DNA from: Natronosporangium sp035305625
GTDB taxonomy: Bacteria; Actinomycetota; Actinomycetes; Mycobacteriales; Micromonosporaceae
Assembly: GCA_963809545.1 (NCBI GenBank)
Contig: CAWEKD010000005.1
Location: 310,001 to 374,000, forward strand
Direction of reading: 5' to 3'
DNA length: 64,000 nt
The translations under genes were made by a program, and so were the position numbers. A model generated the notes under the pieces. It was not told the DNA's origin and did not search any database. It saw nothing but the letters and a program-made list of their open reading frames with translations. The stretch's first letter is position 1; the number at the start of each line of letters is the position of its first letter. Shown in pieces: positions 27,614 to 35,757 of this stretch.

Positions 27614-29214
27614 CGGGCCACCTCGCTACGCGCGCCCAACCGCTGTGTCAGGTGGAACACGAGCAGTTCCCCGAACCGGTGCGCGCCCAGGGCCACGTTG
27701 TGCAGGCGTTGCAAGCCCCCCACCCCGGGGCGTTCGTTGCCTTCCAGCAGCACCGGCCCGTCCGGCCCGATGCTGATGTCCCACCCGATCAGCAGTCGGG
27801 GATGGAACCGTCGGTGGGCGTCGCAGGCCAGCGCCACCACCTGATCCCACAGGGGCAGCTTCCGCCCCTCGATCACCCCACCGGAGGCGGGATGGTGGGT
27901 GTGCCAGCGGGGCGGGCCGGCGATCGCGTAGTCGCTGGCGGCGCCGAGCACCCCGGTGGCGATGTCGATCGGGGCGGCGACCCCACCGCGGTGCATGTTG
28001 TCCACCACCGTGTTCGGCACCGCCGGCATCCGGAAGGTGGCGATCACCGGTTCGGGTTCTCCGTGCTCGTTGGTGATGGTGACGATCCGGCAGGTGACCA
28101 CCGCGTCCAGGGCGAGGTCGGCCAGGTCGGGGTGGTTGGCCAGACACGGTTGCAGCAGGTAGGCGCCGCCGACGGAGCGGTCGGCGAGCACCTGGACCAG
28201 CTGGTCGCGGGGGACGGCCTCCCCGTCGCTGCGGTAGCGGTCGGAGTCGGGGAGGTAGGTCCAGCGGGCCGCGTCCCGCCCGCCCTTGCCCGCCAAGGGT
28301 TTGACGAACAGGCTGGCCTTCGGCAGTTCCGCTACCTGGTCGACGATCCTCCCGTTGTTCACCACCGCCAGCGTCGGCACCACCGCCAGGCCCAGCTGCT
28401 GGGCCCGCGCGGCGAACGCCACCTTGTCGGTCAATGGGGCCAGCTCGGCCGTCCCTGTGGTTTCGGCCAACGCCTCGTACAGCACCGGGGAGTTTTCGTG
28501 CCCGTGGAGGTAGTCGTTGGCCCGGGCACGCTGGGACGGGCGGTAGAACTCGTACTTGTAGTAGTTCTCCGGCATGGACGGCAGGGTCAGCGACAGCCAG
28601 ATCATCTCCCGGAGCTGCCGCCGTACCGGCACCCCCACCGCCTGGCGTACGAACTTGCCGTTGGCGCGGGCCAGCTTCATCGACTGGATGAGGACGTCGC
28701 CCACGTACCACCGCCACGCGCGGGTGAGCCGGGTGCGGGGCATCCGGTAGGACTCGGCCCGGGCGAAGTAGCGGGGCAGGTACCGCTCCCGATGCTGCCA
28801 GTACAGCAGGTGCAGTCGGGACGCCCAGTCGTCGGCGGGGGCCTGTTCCCAGCGGCGCCGTTGGCGCCGAGGCACCATCGGGATCACCCGGCCGCGGCGC
28901 TGCCACAGGCCGCGGATCGACCAGCGGGGGCGGCGCTCGCGTACCTTCCGGAGCGCCAGCAGCCGGGCGGTCTCCACCGCCACCGGCTCCAACGGGTCCG
29001 GCTTCGGCGGTAGCTCGCCGCTGGTGGCTTCGGCGTACGCGGCCCACGCGTCGTCCAGTCGGCCGGCGCGCTCCAGGGCGTACCCCAGCCGGTAAGACCA
29101 CCGGGCGCGGTGCCGGCTCACCAGGCGCGCCGCCCGGGCCACCCGGGCGAACGTCGACCACACCGCCGGTCGTTGCGAAGCCTTCAACCTCGCGCGCAGC
29201 CGGGCGCGTACCAC
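27610..29214 (-). CDS. Sugar-transfer-associated ATP-grasp protein (ATPgrasp_ST), long paralogue
   Basis: 534 residues from the GTG at 29214, which follows AAGGAGGAGCC. It shares the ATP-grasp part with its downstream paralogue (SLTLPSMPENYYKYEFYRP, LFVKPLAGKGGRDAARW, VDNMHRGGVAAPIDI, WDISIGPDGPVLLEGNER). It also has an extra N-terminal module of about 60 residues (PAVWSTFARVARAARLVSR and RWSYRLGYALERAGRLDDAW) that closely resembles the N-terminus of the TPR-LicD protein at 3413. First gene of the minus-strand operon 29214-22970, so the surface-glycan ATP-grasps and the amino-acid-type ATP-grasps are co-transcribed. Divergent from the TagD gene. Confidence 0.84.
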   Translation of the reverse strand: MVRARLRARLKASQRPAVWSTFARVARAARLVSRHRARWSYRLGYALERAGRLDDAWAAYAEATSGELPPKPDPLEPVAVETARLLALRKVRERRPRWSIRGLWQRRGRVIPMVPRRQRRRWEQAPADDWASRLHLLYWQHRERYLPRYFARAESYRMPRTRLTRAWRWYVGDVLIQSMKLARANGKFVRQAVGVPVRRQLREMIWLSLTLPSMPENYYKYEFYRPSQRARANDYLHGHENSPVLYEALAETTGTAELAPLTDKVAFAARAQQLGLAVVPTLAVVNNGRIVDQVAELPKASLFVKPLAGKGGRDAARWTYLPDSDRYRSDGEAVPRDQLVQVLADRSVGGAYLLQPCLANHPDLADLALDAVVTCRIVTITNEHGEPEPVIATFRMPAVPNTVVDNMHRGGVAAPIDIATGVLGAASDYAIAGPPRWHTHHPASGGVIEGRKLPLWDQVVALACDAHRRFHPRLLIGWDISIGPDGPVLLEGNERPGVGGLQRLHNVALGAHRFGELLVFHLTQRLGARSEVAR

Positions 29215-29323
29215 GGCTCCTCCTTCAATGTCCGCCGCTTGGCACCACCACATCGCGTGCGGGTGGATGGGAGTAACCTAGCGGACATAAGCCCGGCATC
29301 CATCCCTCAGGATCGAGTGTGAA

Positions 29324-29746
29324 GTGAAGCGACCAGTCGTCTACACCTGCGGCACGTTCGACCTCTTCCACCGTGGCCATCTGCGCATCATCGAGAACGC
29401 GCGGGCGCTCGGGGAGACCCTGATCGTCGCTGTCAGCACCGATGAGCTTGCGGCGAGTTACAAGGAACCGCCCGTGGTGCCGTTTGAGGAGCGACTGGAG
29501 ATCGTGCGGGCGATCCGCGGAGTGGACCTGGCGATCCCCCAGACCTCGACCGACAAGTTCGCCGCCTGGGAGAAAATCGGCTTCGATGTCTGGGTGGTCG
29601 GGGACGACTGGTACGGGCACGAAAAGTACGAGGATTACCGCAAACGCCTCACCGATGTCGGCGTGTCGTGCGTGTTCCTGCCGTACACCGCCGGTGTCTC
29701 CTCCACTCAGCGTCGCCAGGCCCGCGCCGAGCGGCTGTCCTCCTGA
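29324..29746 (+). CDS. tagD: Glycerol-3-phosphate cytidylyltransferase (TagD-like)
   Basis: 140 residues, GTG start. YTCGTFDLFHRGHLRII contains the HxGH motif (His16, His19) and AGVSSTQRR is the second signature (RTEGISTT-like) of the family; DVWVVGDDWYG is the substrate loop typical of TagD/GCT. The enzyme makes CDP-glycerol from CTP and glycerol-3-phosphate, the donor for TagB/TagF-type proteins such as the one at 7680-9344. A related specificity, for example another polyol phosphate, is possible. It stands alone on the plus strand between a divergent ATP-grasp operon and a convergent GDPD gene. Confidence 0.85.
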   Translation: MKRPVVYTCGTFDLFHRGHLRIIENARALGETLIVAVSTDELAASYKEPPVVPFEERLEIVRAIRGVDLAIPQTSTDKFAAWEKIGFDVWVVGDDWYGHEKYEDYRKRLTDVGVSCVFLPYTAGVSSTQRRQARAERLSS

Positions 29747-29761
29747 GCCGGCGACCGGCGC

Positions 29762-30868
29762 TCACCGGCCGGCCGCGCCCACGAATCGGTCGAGCTGCTC
29801 CCCCACATCGGTGAGGAATAGATCACACTCATCGACCCGGGCGGCGTCCAGTGCGGACCAGCTGTTGATGGTCGAGGCGCCTGCCCGCAGCCCCGCTGAC
29901 CGGATTCGCGCCACCACTCCCCGGTTGGCCAGATAGCGCCGGCTGCCGAACATGGTGAGCAGCACCTCCGCCCGGTACTCCCGGGCGGCCGCGATCCGCT
30001 CGGCCACGTTCTCCTCGGTGACGCCGAAGCACCCCAGGCGGATCTCCGGGTCACGCGCGCGGACGTTCGCCATCTCCTGGGCGTCCCGCACCATCACCAC
30101 GCAGCGGTCCGCCACCGGCGAGCGGGTCACCACCGTCAGGATGGTGTCCAAGGTCACTCCGCGCGGCTCCTTGAGATCCAGGACGATCAGCCGTAGCGGA
30201 AACGCCCGGCAAGCCTCCAGATAGGACTCCAGGCTGGGCACCCGAGCCCCGGCCACCCCTTGCAGTTGCCGAAGCTGGCGATAGGAGAGGTCCGCTACCC
30301 GCCCCTGCCCGTCGGTGGTGCGGTCCACAGTGGGGTCATGCATCAGCACCGGCACGCCGTCCCGGGAGCACCGGACATCCACCTCGACCCCGGCGATGTG
30401 GCCAGGCAGGGCCGACAGGCTCTCCACCGCGTTCTCCGCCAGGTCTCCGCACCGCCCCCGATGGGCGATCACCATCCCGGAGTACGGGCGGAACTGCTCC
30501 CGCAGCTGCGCCACTCTGGCGAGCCGCGCCGCCCATTTCTGTCGACTGGGCGCCCGCCGCACCGCTTCCGTGTACGCGGCGTGCGCGCCGTCAAAGTCCC
30601 AGCAGCGCTCCCGCCCCCGCCCCAGCCAGTAGTAGCGAGCTGCCCGCTCCGGTTCCAACCGCCACGCGGCCTCGAAGGCGGCCACCGCCTCCCGCCAGCG
30701 CCGCTGCCGCAGCCGCCACCGCCCGAGCTGATGGTGCCAACCGGCCTGGCTGGGATCCCGCGCCACCGCCTGCTCCAGGGCCGCGATCGCGGCCACCCGG
30801 TCTCCTCGTTGCTCCGCGAGGACCGCGGTGTCGTACCAGTGACGCGCTTCTCCCGCCCCGTGGTGCAC
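29762..30868 (-). CDS. TPR protein with glycerophosphodiester phosphodiesterase (GDPD) domain
   Basis: 368 residues from a GTG at 30868. Residues about 8-115 are TPR-like (WYDTAVLAEQRGDRVAAIAA, WHHQLGRWRLRQRRWREA). From about residue 131 the GDPD core follows: MVIAHRGRCGDLAENAVES, GVEVDVRCSRDGVPVLMHDP and IVLDLKEP, with the His-Arg-Gly and E-x-D metal ligands present. GDPDs split glycerophosphodiesters and may trim or remodel a glycerol-phosphate polymer. It follows the phosphonate genes by 27 bases on the same strand and is probably the last gene of that operon. The TPR fusion echoes the two TPR-LicD proteins of the window. No signal peptide is seen. Confidence 0.85.
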   Translation of the reverse strand: MHHGAGEARHWYDTAVLAEQRGDRVAAIAALEQAVARDPSQAGWHHQLGRWRLRQRRWREAVAAFEAAWRLEPERAARYYWLGRGRERCWDFDGAHAAYTEAVRRAPSRQKWAARLARVAQLREQFRPYSGMVIAHRGRCGDLAENAVESLSALPGHIAGVEVDVRCSRDGVPVLMHDPTVDRTTDGQGRVADLSYRQLRQLQGVAGARVPSLESYLEACRAFPLRLIVLDLKEPRGVTLDTILTVVTRSPVADRCVVMVRDAQEMANVRARDPEIRLGCFGVTEENVAERIAAAREYRAEVLLTMFGSRRYLANRGVVARIRSAGLRAGASTINSWSALDAARVDECDLFLTDVGEQLDRFVGAAGR

Positions 30869-30895
30869 GCGGGCATCATACGGAGCGGGGGTGGC

Positions 30896-32035
30896 CTACT
30901 CCGTCAGCAGCCCGATCAACTCCGACCGAGTGAAATCGACCGGGTTGTTGCCCAGCCGTTCCGGGTTGACCGACTCCGCCAGCGCTACCCGCTCCGCCGC
31001 GGTGGTGACCCCCACCTCGGACAGGCTGGTGGGGAGACCGATCTGTCGCATCAGGGCCTCGAACCGGGTCCGCGCCGCCCGCCCGTCCGACACCCCGAGT
31101 AGGTGGTAGATGTCCGCCATGGCGGCGGCGTGGGCCGCCGGATCCACCCCCGGGCGCAGCCGGGGGGCGGCGGCCGGGTCGTGGGCGGCCAGGAACGCGC
31201 CCAGCGTCAGTCCGACCGCGTGCCCGTGGCTCACCCCGTACCGCTTGGTGAGCGCGTACGACAGGGCGTGGGCGGCGGTGGTCTTCGACAGGTCGATCGC
31301 CCGCCCGGCCAGGTGGCTGCCGATGGTCATCGCCCGCGCGGCGGTCTCGTCCGCGTCCGCCACGAACGGCGCGATCGCCGGTAGCAGGCACGCCAACGCG
31401 CGCCGGGCCCAGGCGCGGCTGGCGGAGGTGGCGCCGACCGCCCACAGGCTCTCGATCGCCTGGGTGACCGCGTCGAGGCCGGAGGTGGCGCGCTGATACG
31501 CCGCACCGCTCTGCGACAGCGCCGGGTCGAGCAGGGCCAGGTCCGGCCGCAGGGAGGGGTGGGCCACCGAGTACTTGCGCTGACCCACGTACACCACCGC
31601 GAAGTGGGTGGCCTCGGCCCCGGAGCCGGCGGTGGTCGGCACCAACACCAGCTGGGTGCGGCGGGGGGCCGCCGGTTCTCCGGTCGCCACCGCGGCCGGC
31701 AGGTCACCACCCTCCGGGAGGGAGGCGAACCCGCACAGCAGCTTGGCCATGTCCATCGGGCTGCCGCCGCCGATCCCGAGCACCAGGTCGGGCTGGAACT
31801 CCCGCCAGAGCGCCAGCCCGGTGCGCAGATCCGCCACGTCCGGGTTGGCGGCGAAGTCGCTCCACCGCTGCACCCGCGCCACCGTCGCCAACCCCGGCAG
31901 GATCCGGGCCGCCCCGGACGCCTCGAACGAGCGGCGCCCGCACACCAGCAGCACCCGCTGGGCGCGGTACTGCCGCACCACCTCCGGTACGCGGTCGATC
32001 ACGCCGACCCCGTACCGGGCCCGCCACCTGCTCAT
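30896..32035 (-). CDS. phpC: Iron-type alcohol dehydrogenase, probable phosphonoacetaldehyde reductase
   Basis: 379 residues; the ATG overlaps the decarboxylase stop (ATGA). GIGGGSPMDMAKLL binds the nucleotide, PTTAGSGAEAT is the family motif, and HALSYALTKRYGVSHGHAVG carries the metal-binding histidines. In phosphonate pathways the gene after PEP mutase and phosphonopyruvate decarboxylase often encodes this reductase (PhpC-like). It turns phosphonoacetaldehyde into 2-hydroxyethylphosphonate and so pulls the unfavourable mutase step forward. The operon context makes this role likely; the sequence alone shows only the group III alcohol dehydrogenase family. Confidence 0.85.
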   Translation of the reverse strand: MSRWRARYGVGVIDRVPEVVRQYRAQRVLLVCGRRSFEASGAARILPGLATVARVQRWSDFAANPDVADLRTGLALWREFQPDLVLGIGGGSPMDMAKLLCGFASLPEGGDLPAAVATGEPAAPRRTQLVLVPTTAGSGAEATHFAVVYVGQRKYSVAHPSLRPDLALLDPALSQSGAAYQRATSGLDAVTQAIESLWAVGATSASRAWARRALACLLPAIAPFVADADETAARAMTIGSHLAGRAIDLSKTTAAHALSYALTKRYGVSHGHAVGLTLGAFLAAHDPAAAPRLRPGVDPAAHAAAMADIYHLLGVSDGRAARTRFEALMRQIGLPTSLSEVGVTTAAERVALAESVNPERLGNNPVDFTRSELIGLLTE

Positions 32036-33162
32036 GAGCCGGCCAGGGCGGCCATGAACGCCCGCTTGCTCTCGGCCGGGGTGCGGGTGGGGCGCCCCAG
32101 GTCGGCGCGGTGCCCGGGCCGGACCACCAGCTCCAGGAGGGACGGTCCACCGTGCTGCCGCAGCTGCGCCACCAGCGCCGGCAGCCGCGCCGGATCGTCC
32201 GTCGTCGCCGCGAACCGGTAGCCGGCGGCGCGGGCCAGCGCCGGTACGTCCACCGCGCTGATCGCGGTCGGCTGGCCCCCCACGCTGTCATGCACCCCGT
32301 TGTTGAACACCACGTGGTAGAAGGTGGCCGGCGCCTGCTGGGCGATCACCGGCAGGCCACCCAGGTGCATCAGCAGCGCCCCGTCCCCGTCGAAGCACCA
32401 CACTTCCCGGTGGGGTTCCCGCATCGCCACCCCGAGCGCGATCGCGCTCGCGTGCCCCATCCCGCCCACGGTCAGGAAGTCCCGCTCCCCACCGCGGCCG
32501 GTGCGGACCCGATGTTCGAACAATTCCCGGGACAGCATCCCGGTGGTGGCGACGATCACCGCCTCGTCCCCGACCGCCTCGGTCAACGCCACCAGCGCCG
32601 CCTCCCGAGTGGCGGTGCCGGGGGTGGTCACCGGCGCGGTGGCCGCGGTCGCGGCGAACGTCCCCTTCTCCACCAGCAGCAGGTACGGGCAGGCGCGGTC
32701 GGTGGCGGTGGCCACCGCCTCCGCGAGGCAGGCCGAGGCTGCTTCCGGTTCGGCCGGCAGCACCGCCCAGGGCAGCTCCATCGCCTCCAGCAGCGGGGTC
32801 ATCACCCGCCCCTGCTTGCGGTGCTGCGGTTCGTCCGGTACCCCCGGCTGCCCCCGCCAGCCGATCACCACCAGCATCGGGATGCCGTACACGTCCGGGT
32901 CCGCCAGCGACAGCAGCGGGTTGACCAGGTTGCCGAACCCGGAGTTCTGCAGGTAGACCACGGCCGGCGCCCCGGTGCGCAGATAGTGTCCGATCGCGAT
33001 CCCGACCGCCGCCCCCTCGTTGGCCGCGATCACATGCTGGTCGGCCGGCAGCGTGGTCATCAGGTGGGTGCCCAGGTGCTTGAGCAGACTGTCCGGCACC
33101 CCGGTGTAGAAGGTCACCCCGAGCGCGGCCAGCTCGTCGACGAACCGGGCGGGTTCGATCAC
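32032..33162 (-). CDS. ppd: Phosphonopyruvate decarboxylase
   Basis: 376 residues, GTG start overlapping the mutase stop by four bases. It is a thiamine-diphosphate enzyme of the short Ppd type: FYTGVPDSLLKHL at the N-terminus, the catalytic Glu in IAANEGAAVGIAIGHYL, YLQNSGFGNLVNPL, and the ThDP/Mg motif starting CFDGDGALLMHLGG and ending FNNGVHDSVGGQ. It decarboxylates phosphonopyruvate to phosphonoacetaldehyde, the irreversible step of phosphonate biosynthesis. It lies between PEP mutase and the alcohol dehydrogenase in one overlapping operon. Confidence 0.93.
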   Translation of the reverse strand: MIEPARFVDELAALGVTFYTGVPDSLLKHLGTHLMTTLPADQHVIAANEGAAVGIAIGHYLRTGAPAVVYLQNSGFGNLVNPLLSLADPDVYGIPMLVVIGWRGQPGVPDEPQHRKQGRVMTPLLEAMELPWAVLPAEPEAASACLAEAVATATDRACPYLLLVEKGTFAATAATAPVTTPGTATREAALVALTEAVGDEAVIVATTGMLSRELFEHRVRTGRGGERDFLTVGGMGHASAIALGVAMREPHREVWCFDGDGALLMHLGGLPVIAQQAPATFYHVVFNNGVHDSVGGQPTAISAVDVPALARAAGYRFAATTDDPARLPALVAQLRQHGGPSLLELVVRPGHRADLGRPTRTPAESKRAFMAALAGS

Positions 33163-34469
33163 CGCTGATTCTCCGGGATGATCGCCAGCGCCTCCTCGAT
33201 GCTGGCCAGATACGGGTCGGCCTCCAGCGCCCGTCCGTTGGTCAGGATGGTCTGGGCGACCTTCACCATCTGCGGGTAGGCCGCCCGCAGCAGGTGATTG
33301 GCGTAGATCACCATGTTGACGCCGCGGTCGGCCAGTTCCCGCTCGGTCACCTGGTGGTAGCTGGTCGGCACCGCCACCAGCGGCACCCGGTTGGGCAGCT
33401 TGGCGTACCGGTCGCAGAACTCGAACACCTCAGCCGGGCTCTTCTGCTTGCTGTGGATCATGATGCCGTCGGCGCCGGCTTCGATGTACGCCTCCGCCCG
33501 GCGGATCGCGTCGTCCATCCCCTTTTCCAGGATCAGACTCTCGATCCGGGCGATGATCATGAAGTCGTCAGTTATCTGCGCCCGCTTCCCAATCGACAGT
33601 CGGGCACAGAAGTCTTCGATCGAGGACTGGGTCTGCGCCACCGCCGTGCCGTACAGCGAATTGCGCTTCAGCCCCTCCTTGTCCTCGATGATGACCGCGG
33701 AGACCCCCAGCCGCTCCAGCGAACGCACCGTGAAGGTGAAATGCTCCGGCTTGCCCCCGGTGTCGCCATCGAACACCAGCGGTTTGGTGGTCACCTCGAA
33801 CAGCTCGTTGACGGTCTGGAGGCGCGAGGAGATGTCCACCGCCTCGATGTCCGGCTTGCCCCGCGCGGTGGAGTCGGTCAGTGAACTTGACCACATGCCG
33901 TCGAACTCGACCGTCTGGTGCTCCACGGTCACGCTGGTGTTCTCGACGATCAGCCCGGTCAGCCCGCTGTGGACCTCCATGATCCGGACGATCGGCTTGT
34001 TGTTCAGCAGCCGACGCAGCCGGGACAGCCGCACGCTCGGGGTGGTGCCGATCTGCTTTATTGACTGGTTGAGCTGGGTGGACGAGATCCCTTGGGTGTA
34101 GGGCACCTCCACCAGCTGCCCACCCCAGCGGGCCAGCGCCTCGATCACCCGCTGTCGGGTCTGCTGCTGCACCCCGGTGCGCCAGTCGTCGCCGTGCACC
34201 ACATAGTCCGGCTTCAGCCGCTCGAGGTTCGGTACGTAGTCCAGCGTCTCCTGCGGGACCACCCGAGCGACTCCTTTGAGGTTCTCCACCACCGCCCGAC
34301 GCTGCTCGAACGTCATGTGCGGCAGCCGCTTGTAGCTGGCGATCGCCGCATCGGTGAGCAGCCCGACGGTCACCTCACCCAGGGCAGCGGCCTGCTTCAG
34401 GACATTGATGTGCCCCGGATGGATGAGGTCCGCGCTCATCCCCACATACACGGTCGGAGTCTTGGACAC
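33159..34469 (-). CDS. pepM: Phosphoenolpyruvate mutase fused to an N-terminal cytidylyltransferase domain
   Basis: 436 residues; the GTG at 34469 is preceded by GGGGAGGCACG. Residues 1-135 are a TagD-like nucleotidyltransferase: MSADLIHPGH with HxGH at 17-20, VVHGDDWRTG, and QGISSTQLNQ. Residues about 150-436 are the mutase: LVFDGDTGG and the diagnostic EDKEGLKRNS near residue 261, which fits EDKxxxKxNS of true PEP mutases rather than isocitrate-lyase relatives. The mutase turns PEP into phosphonopyruvate. The fused domain probably activates the final phosphonate as its CMP ester for transfer to a glycan or lipid. First gene of the operon with Ppd and the reductase. Confidence 0.93.
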   Translation of the reverse strand: MSKTPTVYVGMSADLIHPGHINVLKQAAALGEVTVGLLTDAAIASYKRLPHMTFEQRRAVVENLKGVARVVPQETLDYVPNLERLKPDYVVHGDDWRTGVQQQTRQRVIEALARWGGQLVEVPYTQGISSTQLNQSIKQIGTTPSVRLSRLRRLLNNKPIVRIMEVHSGLTGLIVENTSVTVEHQTVEFDGMWSSSLTDSTARGKPDIEAVDISSRLQTVNELFEVTTKPLVFDGDTGGKPEHFTFTVRSLERLGVSAVIIEDKEGLKRNSLYGTAVAQTQSSIEDFCARLSIGKRAQITDDFMIIARIESLILEKGMDDAIRRAEAYIEAGADGIMIHSKQKSPAEVFEFCDRYAKLPNRVPLVAVPTSYHQVTERELADRGVNMVIYANHLLRAAYPQMVKVAQTILTNGRALEADPYLASIEEALAIIPENQR

Positions 34470-34677
34470 CGTGCCTCCCCGCGGCTGCTGACGTCGATCA
34501 TTCGCGGGAAACTCTAGTCGCCGCGCTCCCACCCTCCGGGCGGCGCCCCGACCCCCTGACCGGTCCCGCCGCGCCAGTCTCCCCGCCCGCCGAGGGGACC
34601 CGAATCTGTCAGTTTTACGACACTCGGTGTCCGTTTCGCGAAAATCAGAAATGCTTCCGGAGACTTAGCATGATCCG

Positions 34678-35691
34678 ATGAAAAATTTGATCAAAAAAAT
34701 GGTGTACGGCCAGCGGTATGACCACATACCGTGGCCGCAACAGGTCTATCTCCGCCCCGGCGAACGACAGATCCGCATGTGGCAGCGCGCCTGGCGGCTC
34801 CGGCGCGCCCCCGTGCTCTCGCTGGCGGAGTATCAGGCCCGGGTCTCCGTGGGCGAGATCGAAGAAATCATCACGTGTGTGTTGTGCGGGGAGAGCCGCC
34901 AGCAGCCGCTGTACCGGCCCCGCGCCCGCGACGGTTCCTGGGAATATTCCGTGGTCCGCTGCCCCGGCTGCGGGTTCCTCTACCGCAATCCGAACATCCG
35001 GCCCGAACGCCTGGGTGACCTGTACGCCACCGGCTACAGCCGGTTCTTGACCGGGAAGTACGCCCGCAACCGCCAGCGCCGCTACCGGGTGGTGATGGAC
35101 GCGGTCTCCCCGGTACTCGACGATGGCGCCGGGCGGCGACTGTTGGACTTCGGCTGCGGGGCGGGGTTGTTTCTGGAGTTGGCCGAGCAGCGAGGCTTCG
35201 ACGCGTACGGCGTGGACCTGTCGCCCGACTCGGTGGAGCAGGCCCGGCAGCGGCTGACCCGGGCGAAGGTGTTCCACGGCTCCCCCCTGACGGTGGCCGA
35301 GATCGCGGCGGGCGGCTTCGACGTGATCACCATGTGGTCGGTGCTGGCCCATCTGCCTCGGCCGGTGGAGGACCTGTCCATGCTGCGCGGCCTGCTGGCG
35401 CCGGGTGGGAAGCTGGTGATCCTGACCGTCAACGCGGGCTCGCTCCATCTGGCCGGCCTGGCCGACCGGTGGCAGGGGTTCACCCGCAACCACCTCATGT
35501 TCTACAGCCGGGACACCCTGCCCCGGCTGCTGTCCGCGGCCGGCTTCTCCCGCACCAGTTTCGCCTCCTTCTACGGCGACGAGGTCGCGGCCGGCGTCAG
35601 TAAGTTGTCCCCCACCGAGATCGCGCGGCTGAAGCGCCGGGTGGACGCCACCGACGGCGGGAGCATGCTGGTCGCGGTCGGCCATGCCTGA
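34678..35691 (+). CDS. SAM-dependent methyltransferase with N-terminal zinc-ribbon-like motif
   Basis: 337 residues from the ATG at 34678; no strong ribosome site. Two cysteine pairs, CVLCGE near residue 66 and CPGCGF near 97, suggest a small zinc ribbon. LLDFGCGAGLFLELAEQRGF is motif I of class I methyltransferases, followed by AYGVDLSPDSVEQA and FDVITMWSVLAHLPRP. Similar proteins modify sugars or wall glycans in actinobacterial surface clusters. It is divergent from the phosphonate operon, so methylation of the phosphonate-bearing glycan, or of the phosphonate itself, is conceivable but unproven. A palindrome TTTCGCGAAA lies in the divergent gap. Confidence 0.78.
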   Translation: MKNLIKKMVYGQRYDHIPWPQQVYLRPGERQIRMWQRAWRLRRAPVLSLAEYQARVSVGEIEEIITCVLCGESRQQPLYRPRARDGSWEYSVVRCPGCGFLYRNPNIRPERLGDLYATGYSRFLTGKYARNRQRRYRVVMDAVSPVLDDGAGRRLLDFGCGAGLFLELAEQRGFDAYGVDLSPDSVEQARQRLTRAKVFHGSPLTVAEIAAGGFDVITMWSVLAHLPRPVEDLSMLRGLLAPGGKLVILTVNAGSLHLAGLADRWQGFTRNHLMFYSRDTLPRLLSAAGFSRTSFASFYGDEVAAGVSKLSPTEIARLKRRVDATDGGSMLVAVGHA

Positions 35692-35757
35692 CCCGGCCGG
35701 GGCGTGGACGGTACCTCGCCCACACCCCAGACGGTGCCCTTCAGCGCGGAACGCTGG

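Noticed and set aside
29229..29287. TGTCCGC/GCGGACA inverted repeat between the ATPgrasp_ST and tagD genes
   Set aside because: Only seven bases per arm with a 45-bp spacer; expected by chance in GC-rich DNA.
34590..34677. Short palindromes GACAC-TCG-GTGTC and TTTCGCGAAA before the methyltransferase gene as operators
   Set aside because: Too short and without a second copy or an adjacent regulator; kept only as a remark in the gene entry.
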